Positions 51,003 through 57,896 of a DNA stretch of 64,000 nucleotides are shown one piece after another. The notes under the pieces were generated by a model, which had not been told where the DNA came from, made no database searches, and saw only the letters and a list, made by a program, of their open reading frames with translations. This DNA is from Oscillospiraceae bacterium (GTDB lineage: Bacteria; Bacillota; Clostridia; Oscillospirales; Oscillospiraceae). The translations under genes were made by a program, and so were the position numbers. Position 1 is the stretch's first letter. Each line of letters opens with the position of its first letter. The stretch is from positions 2,976,001 through 3,040,000 of the forward strand of contig AP025582.1 of the NCBI GenBank assembly GCA_022846075.1, written 5' to 3'.

Positions 51003-51485
51003 TTACAGGATCCGTTCCAGCCTCCCGCCGCACCGGCATCGGTACCGCTCCGGGTGCCGGGTCAGCGGGGAGGCTCTCAGCCGTTTGAACTGGGCGCCGC
51101 AGGCGATACAGCGCAGGATGTATTTGGGCGGCCGCTGTTCCGCCAGTCCCAGCTCCTCGTTGGTAGACGTGCGGGTGATATGGTACCCATAGGCGGCGTT
51201 CATCCGTCCGGCGTACTCCTTCCACCGCCCGCCGTGGTCCCGGCAGCCAGGGCAGGTGTGGAGCACCTCGTGGGCCAGGGTCTCCCGGCAGCTCTCCTCC
51301 GGCCCCTCCGCCACCCGCTGGGCCACCTCGATCCAATGCCGCCCGCCCCGGAGCTTGCAGCAGCCGAACCGGGTGGCCGCCCGGCGGTTCACCGTCACGT
51401 GGGGGTCAATCTCGGGGGAAATGGGGATCCCCAGGGCCGCCGCCTGGGCCATGACGGTCCGGAGCAGGGCGTCACAGTCGTTCAC
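51003..51485 (-). CDS. SprT-like zinc metalloprotease domain protein
   Basis: 160 residues. The motif AHEVLHTC gives the HExxH zinc-protease core near residue 91. A C-terminal zinc ribbon follows (LRCIACGAQF ... YRCRCGG), as in SprT/Spartan-type proteins. The family includes DNA-protein crosslink proteases, but small bacterial members are mostly uncharacterised. The start is GTG 51485, chosen because GGGGAGG lies about nine bases upstream and the next ATG would cut into the domain. It overlaps the DUF3343 gene by 14 bases, so translation is probably coupled. It is the last gene of the ABC-F/YedF operon and is closed by the terminator at 50975. The fold is well supported; substrate unknown. 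Confidence 0.8.
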   Translation of the reverse strand: MNDCDALLRTVMAQAAALGIPISPEIDPHVTVNRRAATRFGCCKLRGGRHWIEVAQRVAEGPEESCRETLAHEVLHTCPGCRDHGGRWKEYAGRMNAAYGYHITRTSTNEELGLAEQRPPKYILRCIACGAQFKRLRASPLTRHPERYRCRCGGRLERIL

Positions 51486-51720
51486 AGCGCAGCGCCTCCC
51501 CAGTGCCGGAGACGGCGTAATATCCCGCGTCGATCCCCGCGGCCTCCAGCGCCCCCCGGGCGCCCTCCCAGTCCTCCGGCGCCAGCCGGAGGGCGATGCC
51601 GCACCCGGCGCTCACCTGCCGGAGCACGGGCATGACCACCGCCGGGCAGACCTGCCTCAGCACCCGCTGGGCGGCAATGGCTCCGCTGGAGGAGGCAAAG
51701 GTCACATGGCACCAGTCCAT
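51472..51720 (-). CDS. DUF3343 putative Se/S carrier-like protein
   Basis: 82 residues starting MDWCHVTFASSSGAIAAQ, with the typical DUF3343 layout: an N-terminal beta-strand, a Ser-rich helix start, and a GCGIALRLAPEDW core that carries the conserved Cys. Members accompany YedF and SelD-type genes and are thought to take part in selenium or sulfur handling; no activity is proved. The ATG shares its A with the TGA of yedF (TGATG), so translation is coupled. A longer upstream reading in this frame overlaps yedF and is not supported. Confidence 0.75.
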   Translation of the reverse strand: MDWCHVTFASSSGAIAAQRVLRQVCPAVVMPVLRQVSAGCGIALRLAPEDWEGARGALEAAGIDAGYYAVSGTGEALRCERL

Positions 51721-52322
51721 CACAGGCTGATGACCTTTCCATAACGGCCCATCTCGGCGACGATGTCGTACATGTTGCTGACAAGCCCGGTTTTCAGCTG
51801 GTCTGTCAGGTCGTAAAAGTTCAGGCAGGTGCCGCACACCAGCACCCTCGTCCCCCGCTCCTGGAGGCTCCGCAAATGGTCCGCCACCTGTTCGTCCCGT
51901 GCGGGCAGCTTCACCCCGTCATTCATGAAGAGGACGGCGGCGGGGATGTCCTCCCCCTGGGCCAGGGTGTAAAAGTACATCCGCATCAGGCTGCCCCCCA
52001 GCTCCCGGTCCCCGGCGCCGATGATGTCCCGGCCCACGAACACCGCCCAATCCCCCGCCTTTCCGGGCTCCCGCGCGGGGCTCTCCGGGGTGAGCGCCTC
52101 CGGGGCGGGGCCGTCCCCGGCGGTGAGGGCAAGGGTAAAGCCCCCCTCCCCGCCGGCCACGGCGGCGGTATAGCCCTGGCTGTCCGCCAGCCGCTTCAGG
52201 TTCTCTACGGCGGCGGCGTTGTCCACCCGGACGGAAAGGGCCTTCTCCCCCGCCTGTATGGCCTTTTTGGTCAGGATCACCGGCTGGGGACAGGCAAGGC
52301 CTCTGGCGTCGATCTCCTTCAT
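51720..52322 (-). CDS. yedF: Sulfurtransferase-like selenium metabolism protein YedF
   Basis: 200 residues. Residues 1-70 are a TusA-like domain with the CPxP motif (RGLACPQPVILTKKA, Cys11). Residues about 90-200 are a DsrE-like domain with a second Cys motif (VLVCGTCLNFY). In TusA proteins the first Cys carries a persulfide; in YedF proteins it is proposed to serve selenium-dependent enzymes. The start has GGAGG eight bases upstream, and this site overlaps the stop of the ABC-F gene. It stands second in a four-gene operon with DUF3343 next, a pairing common in Clostridia. No selenoprotein gene is visible in this window. Confidence 0.85.
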   Translation of the reverse strand: MKEIDARGLACPQPVILTKKAIQAGEKALSVRVDNAAAVENLKRLADSQGYTAAVAGGEGGFTLALTAGDGPAPEALTPESPAREPGKAGDWAVFVGRDIIGAGDRELGGSLMRMYFYTLAQGEDIPAAVLFMNDGVKLPARDEQVADHLRSLQERGTRVLVCGTCLNFYDLTDQLKTGLVSNMYDIVAEMGRYGKVISL

Positions 52323-52325
52323 CCT

Positions 52326-54101
52326 CTATTCCTCCTTCTGCGCCTCAATGCGCTCGTTCAGGTCGGTGAGGTACACCCACCGCTCCATCTTCTCCTCCAG
52401 CTCCCCCTGGGCCCGGGCCTCCTCGGCCTGGAGCCGTCCCAAGGCCACATAGTCGCTGGCCTGGGCCGCCTGCTGGGCCTGGAGCGCGGCGATCTTCTCC
52501 TCCAGGGCGGCAATGTCCCCCTCGATGGTCTCGAACTCCCGCTGTTCCTTGTAGCTGAATTTCAGCTTTTGGCTCCCCCTGGGCTTTTCCTTCCGCTCGG
52601 CGGCGGGGGCCTTGGGGGCCTTCTCCTTCCGGCTCTCCAGCCAGTCCGAGTAGCCGCCGGGGGTCTCGGTGACCTCCCCCTCCCCGTCCACCAGGAAGGT
52701 GCGGCGGCACATCTTGTCCAGGAAATACCGGTCGTGGGACACCGCCACAACCGCTCCGGGAAAGCCCTCCAAATAGTCCTCCAGCACCGTCAGCGTGTCG
52801 ATGTCCAGATCGTTGGTGGGCTCGTCCAGCAGCAGCACGTTGGGGGCGGCGGCCAGGATGGACAGGAGAAAGAGCCGCCGCTTTTCCCCGCCGGAGAGCT
52901 TCCCGATGGGAGAATACTGCTGGTCGCCGGAGAACAGGAACTGCTCCAGCAGTTGTCCGGCGGTGAGGGTGCCCGAGGCCGTCTCAATGTAATTGCCCAC
53001 GTCCTTCACATAGTCGATGACCCGCTGCTCCGGGTCCATGGGCGGGTTTTCCTGGGAAAAGTAGCCGATCCTCACCGTCTCCCCCAGCTCTACCGCCCCG
53101 CTGTCCGGCCGCAGCCGCCCGGCCATCAGGTTCAGCAGGGTGGATTTTCCGCTGCCGTTGGAGCCGATGACCCCCACCCGGTCGTCCCGGAGGAGCATAC
53201 AGGAGAAATCCCGGATCACCGTCCGCCCGGCGAAGGCCTTGGACACGTGGGAGAGCTCCACCGTCTTCTTCCCCAGGCGGCTGGAGAGGGCGGTGAGCTC
53301 CACCCGCCCCCGGGTCTCGGGGCCCTCCTGGTCCCGCAGGCTCTCGAAGCGTTCCAGCCGCTCCCGGCTCTTGGTGCCCCGGGCCTTGGCTCCCTGCATC
53401 ACCCACTGGTACTCCCGGCGGAGGATGGACTGGCGCTTGCGCTCGCTGGCCTGGGCCATCTCCATGAGCTCCGCCTTCCGCTCCAGATAGGCGGCGTAAT
53501 TGCCGGTATAAAAGGTGAGGCGGGCGTTTTCCACCTCCACCATCCGGTCCACCACCCGCTCCAGAAAATAGCGGTCGTGGGTGACCATTACAAGGGCCCC
53601 CTTCCAGCGCTTGAGGAAGTCCTCCAGCCACCCCACCATCTCCGCGTCCAGGTGGTTGGTGGGCTCGTCCAGCAGCAGCACGTCGGCCGGCCGCACCAGC
53701 ACGCTGGACAGGGCCACCCGGCGCCGCTCTCCGCCGGAGAGGGTGCCCATCTTCCGGTCAAAATCGCTGAGGCCCAGCCGGGTGAGGACGGTCTTGGCCT
53801 CATGCCCCGCCACCTCCCGGGCGGCGGCGTCCAGCCCGGCGAAAACCTGTTCCAGCACGGTGTTCTCCTCCCCGTAAGCCGGGGACTGGGGCAGGTATTC
53901 CAGCCGCACGTTGGGATCGGGGCGGACGGCGCCCCCCTCGGGCTCCTCCGCTCCCGCCAGGATCTTCAGCAGGGTGGACTTTCCCGCCCCGTTGGCGCCG
54001 ATGACCCCCAGCTTCTCCCCCCGGTCCAGATAGAGGCTCACATCCTCCAAAAGCACCCGGGCCCCCAGGCTCCGGGTGATATGTTCCGCCGATAACAGCA
54101 T
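52326..54101 (-). CDS. ABC-F family ATPase (Uup-like)
   Basis: 591 residues with two ABC domains and no membrane segment. Domain 1: Walker A GANGAGKST (35-43), signature LSGGE (121-125), Walker B VLLLDEPTNHLD (141-152). A charged linker (about 205-260) follows. Domain 2: Walker A GSNGSGKST (313-321), signature LSGGE (402-406), Walker B VLLLDEPTNDLD (422-433). After about residue 490 comes a Lys/Pro-rich tether and a C-terminal coiled coil rich in Gln, Ala and Glu, as in Uup. ABC-F proteins act on ribosomes or, for Uup, on branched DNA; some protect from antibiotics. The start MLLSAEH was chosen because GAGAGAGGGAAC lies directly before it; a longer frame upstream runs through the promoter. 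First gene of the operon. Confidence 0.88.
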   Translation of the reverse strand: MLLSAEHITRSLGARVLLEDVSLYLDRGEKLGVIGANGAGKSTLLKILAGAEEPEGGAVRPDPNVRLEYLPQSPAYGEENTVLEQVFAGLDAAAREVAGHEAKTVLTRLGLSDFDRKMGTLSGGERRRVALSSVLVRPADVLLLDEPTNHLDAEMVGWLEDFLKRWKGALVMVTHDRYFLERVVDRMVEVENARLTFYTGNYAAYLERKAELMEMAQASERKRQSILRREYQWVMQGAKARGTKSRERLERFESLRDQEGPETRGRVELTALSSRLGKKTVELSHVSKAFAGRTVIRDFSCMLLRDDRVGVIGSNGSGKSTLLNLMAGRLRPDSGAVELGETVRIGYFSQENPPMDPEQRVIDYVKDVGNYIETASGTLTAGQLLEQFLFSGDQQYSPIGKLSGGEKRRLFLLSILAAAPNVLLLDEPTNDLDIDTLTVLEDYLEGFPGAVVAVSHDRYFLDKMCRRTFLVDGEGEVTETPGGYSDWLESRKEKAPKAPAAERKEKPRGSQKLKFSYKEQREFETIEGDIAALEEKIAALQAQQAAQASDYVALGRLQAEEARAQGELEEKMERWVYLTDLNERIEAQKEE

Positions 54102-54141
54102 GTTCCCTCTCTCCATCCATCGCAGTTTCCAGTTTCGCTCT

Positions 54142-54147
54142 ATTATA
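54142..54147 (-). promoter_or_regulatory. -10 element of the ABC-F operon promoter
   Basis: A perfect TATAAT on the minus strand, 41 bases before the ATG. The region 17 bases upstream (TTTTCT) is a weak -35. Confidence 0.5.
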
Positions 54148-54208
54148 CACAAAATCCCCGCCGGAGAAAAGCCCATGGAGGAAATGCCGCCGGAGGCAAA
54201 AATTCCTC

Positions 54209-54238
54209 TTGACATTTGCCGCCCCCCTGGGCTATACT
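54209..54238 (+). promoter_or_regulatory. Promoter of the first cold-shock gene
   Basis: -35 TTGACA (54209-54214) is perfect and -10 TATACT (54233-54238) follows after 18 bases. It predicts a 5' UTR of about 110 bases. Confidence 0.75.
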
Positions 54239-54267
54239 ATCAGCGTATCTAAAATGTAAAAATTGAT

Positions 54268-54325
54268 TGCCGCCTGTGTACGTCAGTTTCCATTTTGACA
54301 TACGTAGGCGGCATTTATTTTTTGC
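54268..54325 (+). promoter_or_regulatory. Structured cold-shock leader (terminator-like hairpin)
   Basis: Arms 54268-54285 and 54296-54313 pair over 18 bases with two wobbles and one mismatch, around a ten-base loop containing CATTT. A T-rich run follows (TTTATTTTTT). The form is that of an intrinsic terminator placed between promoter and ribosome site, as in an attenuator. The second cold-shock gene carries a matching element at 61905-61960. Confidence 0.65.
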
Positions 54326-54357
54326 TGCAGGATAACATCAAAAAGGAGGTACTGTAT

Positions 54358-54570
54358 ATGAATCACGGTACTGTCAAATGGTTTAACGACGAGAAGGGCT
54401 TTGGCTTCATCACCAACGACGACGGCAGCGGCGACGTGTTCGTCCACTTCTCCGCCATCCAGGGCACTGGCTTTAAGTCCCTGGCCGAGGGCCAGAAGGT
54501 GACCTACGACACCGAGCCCGATCCCAAGGACTCCAACAAGCTGCGCGCCATCAACGTGGTGGCCGACTGA
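54358..54570 (+). CDS. Cold-shock protein (CspA family)
   Basis: 70 residues, the full length of a single cold-shock domain. RNP1 KGFGFI and RNP2 VFVHF give the nucleic-acid binding face of the OB fold. Such proteins bind single-stranded RNA and DNA, melt RNA structure and can prevent transcription termination. The start has AAAAGGAGGT eight bases upstream; the frame is open further up but has no ribosome site there. Own promoter and a long structured leader. 72% or more identical by eye to the gene at 61997. Confidence 0.95.
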   Translation: MNHGTVKWFNDEKGFGFITNDDGSGDVFVHFSAIQGTGFKSLAEGQKVTYDTEPDPKDSNKLRAINVVAD

Positions 54571-54590
54571 GTCTGCCCAACCAACTGAAC

Positions 54591-54625
54591 GCCCCGCCTG
54601 CTTTGCAGGCGGGGCGCTTTTGCTT
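54591..54625 (+). terminator. Terminator after first cold-shock gene
   Basis: GCCCCGCCTGC and GCAGGCGGGGC form an 11-bp stem with loop TTT, followed by GCTTTTGCTTTTT. Confidence 0.9.
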
Positions 54626-54648
54626 TTTACCACGCCGTATGGTATATT
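54620..54648 (+). promoter_or_regulatory. Promoter of the acetyltransferase gene
   Basis: -35 TTGCTT (54620-54625) and -10 TATATT (54643-54648) with 17-base spacing. The -35 overlaps the T-tract of the previous terminator. A 7-bp hairpin (54653-54670, loop CTTC) would lie at the very 5' end of the RNA. Confidence 0.5.
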
Positions 54649-54686
54649 GGTCCTGCGGCCTTCGCCGCGGAAAGGAGGGGTGAGAT

Positions 54687-54731
54687 ATGAAACGCTGCAT
54701 TGTGCTGTCTGGAATCGTCCCGGAAAAATGA
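54687..54731 (+). CDS. 14-codon leader ORF upstream of the acetyltransferase gene
   Basis: The ORF reads MKRCIVLSGIVPEK and stops with TGA 21 bases before the acetyltransferase ATG. It has a very strong ribosome site (AAAGGAGGGG, 54671-54680), stronger than that of the main gene. Codons 8-11 overlap the 5' arm of a stem that covers the main start codon. This is the arrangement of leader peptides in drug-inducible resistance genes (translational attenuation of cat and erm). Whether it is translated and which drug, if any, stalls it are unknown. Confidence 0.6.
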   Translation: MKRCIVLSGIVPEK

Positions 54732-54764
54732 CAGCTTGAAAAGGAGATCATTATGACGATTCCA
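54710..54764 (+). promoter_or_regulatory. Candidate translational attenuator stem
   Basis: TGGAATCGTC (54710-54719, inside the leader ORF) pairs perfectly over 10 bp with GACGATTCCA (54755-54764), which spans the last base of the acetyltransferase start codon and codons 2-4. The ribosome site AAAAGGAG (54738-54745) lies in the 35-base loop. A ribosome halted in the leader would break the stem and expose the start. Confidence 0.55.
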
Positions 54765-55391
54765 AACCCAGACCTTATCTATCCCAGGACCGGCGACCCC
54801 CAGATCGTCTATCTGAAAAACGTGGTGGACGATCCTGGCATCGACGTCGGCGCGTTCACGATATACAACGATTTTGTCCACGACCCCAGGCATTTTCAGC
54901 GCAATAACGTCCTCTACCACTACCCCATCAACCACGACCGGCTGGTCATCGGCAAATTCTGCTCCATCGCCTGCGGCGCGAAGTTCCTGTTCAACAGCGC
55001 CAACCACACCCTGCGCTCCCTGTCCACCTATACCTTCCCCCTCTTCTACGAGGCCTGGGGCCAGACGCCCGACCCGGCCAGGGCTTGGGACAACAAGGGC
55101 GATATCATCATCGGAAACGACGTGTGGGTCGGCTACGAGGCCGTGATTTTGGCGGGCGTCACCATCGGGAACGGGGCCGTCATCGGCGCCCGGGCCCTGG
55201 TCACCCGGGACGTGCCGCCCTATACCATCGTGGGCGGCGTTCCCGCCCGGCCCATCCGAAAGCGCTTCCCCGAGGCGGATATCGAGGCCCTTCTCGCCCT
55301 CAAATGGTGGGACTGGCCCCTGGAGAAGCTCAGTCCGGCCCTGGAGGCCGTTCAGTCCGGCGATCTGCCGGCGCTTTTGTCCATGGCATGA
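54753..55391 (+). CDS. Hexapeptide-repeat O-acetyltransferase (Vat/CatB, xenobiotic acetyltransferase family)
   Basis: 212 residues, the family length. The N-terminus holds [18 protein letters not shown], then the NxANH motif with the likely catalytic His85, then left-handed beta-helix hexapeptides ([33 protein letters not shown]). The C-terminal helix carries the family signature ([10 protein letters not shown]). Members use acetyl-CoA to acetylate streptogramin A or chloramphenicol; many chromosomal members have unknown substrates. The ribosome site AAAAGGAG lies about seven bases before the ATG. The upstream leader ORF and stem suggest inducible translation, which would fit an antibiotic substrate. 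Monocistronic, closed by the terminator at 55397. Family sure; drug resistance only inferred. Confidence 0.88.
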   Translation: MTIPNPDLIYPRTGDPQIVYLKNVVDDPGIDVGAFTIYNDFVHDPRHFQRNNVLYHYPINHDRLVIGKFCSIACGAKFLFNSANHTLRSLSTYTFPLFYEAWGQTPDPARAWDNKGDIIIGNDVWVGYEAVILAGVTIGNGAVIGARALVTRDVPPYTIVGGVPARPIRKRFPEADIEALLALKWWDWPLEKLSPALEAVQSGDLPALLSMA

Positions 55392-55396
55392 CAGAA

Positions 55397-55432
55397 AAGG
55401 GCCGCAATCAAATGATTGCGGCCCTTCTTTTT
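55397..55432. terminator. Bidirectional terminator between convergent genes
   Basis: AAGGGCCGCAATCA and TGATTGCGGCCCTT form a 14-bp stem, with T's after it on the plus strand and AAAA before it. It serves the acetyltransferase gene (plus) and the M20 operon (minus); it begins only a few bases from both stop codons. Confidence 0.9.
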
Positions 55433-55435
55433 TGT

Positions 55436-56599
55436 TCAAACCTCCGCGATGCAGGCGGCGGCCAGCACCGTGCGCTGAAAAAGGGACTCCACTACGGCGT
55501 ACTCCCGCTCGGTATGGTTGAACTCCCCCCGGGCACCCATGGCGCAGACGGTGGGCACCCCGGCGTTCACCGTGATGGCCGAGTCGGAGCCGCCCCCCAC
55601 CTGGAAGGGATGGACCTCCCCATAGCCGATCTCCCGGGCGATGCGCTCCACCAGCTCATAGAGCCTCTGCCCCGCCCCGGTGTGCTCCATGGGGTCCAGC
55701 ACGGCGTCCACCCGCATGGTCACGGAGGTGTCGGGAACAGCGGAGGGGGCGGCCACCACCCGGCGGCACTCCTCCAGCAGCCCCTCCTTGATGGCCATAG
55801 TGGGAAAACGGAGGGTGGCGTTGACCGTGCAGCTCCCCGGCACGGCGTTAGAGCTCTCTCCGCCGGAGATCAGGCCGCAGTTCACCAGCTTGCCCCGGCT
55901 CAGGTCGGTGAGGCCCTCCAGGGCAATGACCCGGTGGGCCATCTCCACAATGGCGGAGCGCCCCTTTTCCGGGGCGTTGCCCGAGTGGGCGGAGACTCCC
56001 TCCACCCGGAAGGTGACCATGGCCGCCCCCTTCCGGCCCACCACCAGGCCGTCGTCCAGATAGCCGGTCTCAAAGTTGAAGGCCGCGGCGCAGCCCTTTG
56101 CCTCCCCGGCCATGACGGCGGCGGCGTCCGACTTTCTGTGGGCGGTCTCCTCGTCCCCGGCGAAGAGGAACCGCACCGGCCGCCCGGCCCAGCCGGCGGC
56201 CTGGAGGGCCCTCACGGCGTAGAGGGCGATGACAAGTCCCGCTTTCATGTCCAGCACCCCGGGGCCGTGGGCGGTGCCGTCCGGGTCGATGCGGAAGGGG
56301 TTTTCCCGAACGGTCCCCGGGTGAAACACGGTGTCCATGTGGCCCAGGAGGAGGACGGGGGCCTCCCCGCTCCCATTGTCCCAGTCGGCCGCCAGGACGG
56401 CGGAGCCGTCCTCCATGGGCATGGGGCGGGTGCGGACCCCGGCGGCCTCCAGCTCGGCGCACAGGCGGCGGCAGACCGCCCCCACGCCCTCGGGCTGGTC
56501 AGGGCCGCTCTCGGTGTTCACCAGGTCCCGCCAGAGGTCCAGCATCTCCTGGCGGCGGCCCTCCACATAGGCCCGGACGGCCTCGATCTGTTTCAGCAT
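55436..56599 (-). CDS. M20 family metallopeptidase (carboxypeptidase G2-like), copy 1
   Basis: 387 residues, normal for the M20A type; no signal peptide, so cytoplasmic. Metal ligands and catalytic residues of the family are visible: GHMDTV (His87, Asp89 catalytic), GPGVLDMKAG (Asp117 bridging), AGDEET (Glu150 and Glu151), FNFETG (Glu177) and EFNHTE near residue 362. The dimerisation domain lies between about 185 and 295 (VEGVSAHSG carries a conserved His). The family removes C-terminal residues such as Glu from peptides, folates or N-acyl amino acids; the substrate here is unknown. Start MLKQ is set by GGAAAGGA eight bases before; two ATG codons further up lack this site. Last gene of a five-gene operon and a close paralogue of copy 2. 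Confidence 0.87.
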   Translation of the reverse strand: MLKQIEAVRAYVEGRRQEMLDLWRDLVNTESGPDQPEGVGAVCRRLCAELEAAGVRTRPMPMEDGSAVLAADWDNGSGEAPVLLLGHMDTVFHPGTVRENPFRIDPDGTAHGPGVLDMKAGLVIALYAVRALQAAGWAGRPVRFLFAGDEETAHRKSDAAAVMAGEAKGCAAAFNFETGYLDDGLVVGRKGAAMVTFRVEGVSAHSGNAPEKGRSAIVEMAHRVIALEGLTDLSRGKLVNCGLISGGESSNAVPGSCTVNATLRFPTMAIKEGLLEECRRVVAAPSAVPDTSVTMRVDAVLDPMEHTGAGQRLYELVERIAREIGYGEVHPFQVGGGSDSAITVNAGVPTVCAMGARGEFNHTEREYAVVESLFQRTVLAAACIAEV

Positions 56600-56635
56600 A
56601 ACGATCATCCTTTCCATTCAGACGGATATGGGGAA

Positions 56636-56664
56636 CCCCCGGCGGCTTTCGGGGCCGCCGGGGG
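56636..56664 (-). other. Intercistronic GC-rich hairpin
   Basis: CCCCCGGCGGC and GCCGCCGGGGG form a perfect 11-bp stem with a seven-base loop, in the 80-base gap between yjiG and M20 copy 1. No T-tract follows on the minus strand. It may be an RNA processing or stability element that sets different levels of the last gene. Confidence 0.55.
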
Positions 56665-56679
56665 AGAGAGGTGGCAGAC

Positions 56680-57204
56680 TTAGAAAATACCCATGACGGC
56701 CAGGATGCCCCGGGTGATGAGCATGGCGATGGCGGCGTCCACCAGGGGGATGGCCAGGAGCAGGGGGTGCCATTTCTTGTTGGAACCGGTGACCAGCACG
56801 ATGCGGGCGTAGTGGCCGATGAGGGTGCCCATCAGGATACAGGCGGGCAGCAAAATGGTGGCCTGGGCCAGGGTCAGGGTGCCCTCGGCGTACATCATGG
56901 CGGCGGTGCCGCAGCCGGAGGCCTTGGCGAAAAAGGCGGAGATCAGCACGGCCACCGCCTCGCCGGGCAGGCCAAAGATGGCCATGACGGGGGTAAATAC
57001 CGTGCCCAGGATGTCCATGAGGCCGGTGGCCTGGAGGACGTAAACCAGCACGTAGCCCAGGATCATGGCGGGGGCGATCTGCTTGATGCCGATGTCAAAG
57101 CCCTTGCCGCAGCCCTGAAGGAAGCACTCGATAATGGACTTCTTGGGCTTGGCGGCGGGGGTATTCTGGGCGGCAGGCACCGCGTTCATAGTGGTTTCAG
57201 CCAT
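56680..57204 (-). CDS. yjiG: YjiG family membrane protein (nucleoside-recognition/Gate domain)
   Basis: 174 residues with four or five hydrophobic segments. The stretch GLMDILGTVFTPVMAIFGLPGEA and the later TILLPACILMGT follow the pattern of E. coli YjiG (GLLDWVGHICEPVMALWGLPGEA as I recall it). Gate-domain proteins (including SpmA/SpmB) are thought to form transport or sensing units in pairs. In E. coli yjiH and yjiG stand next to iadA, an isoaspartyl dipeptidase; here they stand between two M20 peptidases. This supports a role in uptake or release of a small peptide or amide. The ATG follows the stop of yjiH by one base, with GGAGGGG inside the end of yjiH. Confidence 0.8.
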   Translation of the reverse strand: MAETTMNAVPAAQNTPAAKPKKSIIECFLQGCGKGFDIGIKQIAPAMILGYVLVYVLQATGLMDILGTVFTPVMAIFGLPGEAVAVLISAFFAKASGCGTAAMMYAEGTLTLAQATILLPACILMGTLIGHYARIVLVTGSNKKWHPLLLAIPLVDAAIAMLITRGILAVMGIF

Positions 57205-57205
57205 G

Positions 57206-57856
57206 TTATTTCCCCTCCTTGTGCTTTTTGCCGCTGACCTTCAATACGATGCGCACGATGTTGGCACCGATGACCTTGCAGACGAACTGGATGACGATGA
57301 TGGGCCCCAAAGCGATGGGCGAGATGGCCAGCAGGGGGGCGCCGCCGGTGATGGTGTTGTTGATGACGGCGCTGCCCGCGTACTGGTAGCTGGTAAAGAT
57401 GGTCCGCTCCTCGTCGGTCATCTCCCCGTTGTCCACCAGCTCCTTAGTCATGACGGCGGCCACGTCGGAGCCGGTGAAGGAGCTGATGAAGGCCACCCCG
57501 GCGGTGCCGGGGATCCCCATGAGGGGCTTGAGGATGGGGTTAAAGACAATGCTGGCGGCCTCAAAGGCGCCCAACTCCTGAAACACGTTCAAAAGCCCGC
57601 AGAAGAACATGACGGCGGGGATCAGGTTCAGCCCGGCCATAAAGCCGTCCTTGGCGCCGGAGCCCCCCTTGCCGATGAAGTTGGCCCCGGTATCCCCGAT
57701 GACGCCGAACTTGCCGGAGAGGTTGGTGAAATCCAATACCTGAAGGGGACCTGTGCTGCGCTGGAAGATCCCGGAGAGGATGACCACCAGGAAGATGAGG
57801 GCGATCCAGTTTTTCACCGTCACCCTCGGTTTGGTCAGCAGAGTGTTGTCAGGCAT
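57206..57856 (-). CDS. yjiH: YjiH family membrane protein (nucleoside-recognition/Gate domain)
   Basis: 216 residues. After a basic N-terminus comes a membrane segment (WIALIFLVVILSGIF), a soluble-looking stretch of about 40 residues, and then several hydrophobic segments with the Gate-type motif SSFTGSDVAAVMTKEL and YQYAGSAVINNTITGGAPLL. It probably forms a complex with YjiG. Ribosome site AAAAGGAGG lies before ATG 57856; it starts 40 bases after the M20 copy 2 stop. The C-terminus is Lys-rich (KKHKEGK) and probably cytoplasmic. Confidence 0.8.
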   Translation of the reverse strand: MPDNTLLTKPRVTVKNWIALIFLVVILSGIFQRSTGPLQVLDFTNLSGKFGVIGDTGANFIGKGGSGAKDGFMAGLNLIPAVMFFCGLLNVFQELGAFEAASIVFNPILKPLMGIPGTAGVAFISSFTGSDVAAVMTKELVDNGEMTDEERTIFTSYQYAGSAVINNTITGGAPLLAISPIALGPIIVIQFVCKVIGANIVRIVLKVSGKKHKEGK

Positions 57857-57896
57857 GATGTACTTCCTCCTTTTTCATTTTCCTTCTCATTTACAG

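Noticed and set aside
51876-54095. 739-codon plus-strand ORF
   Set aside because: It mirrors the ABC-F and YedF genes; the minus strand has all ABC motifs.
54101-54215. 38-residue N-terminal extension of the ABC-F protein
   Set aside because: It runs through the -10 TATAAT; the ribosome site lies before the inner ATG.
54283-54633. Minus-strand ORF over the first cold-shock gene
   Set aside because: It is a shadow of the gene; no ribosome site.
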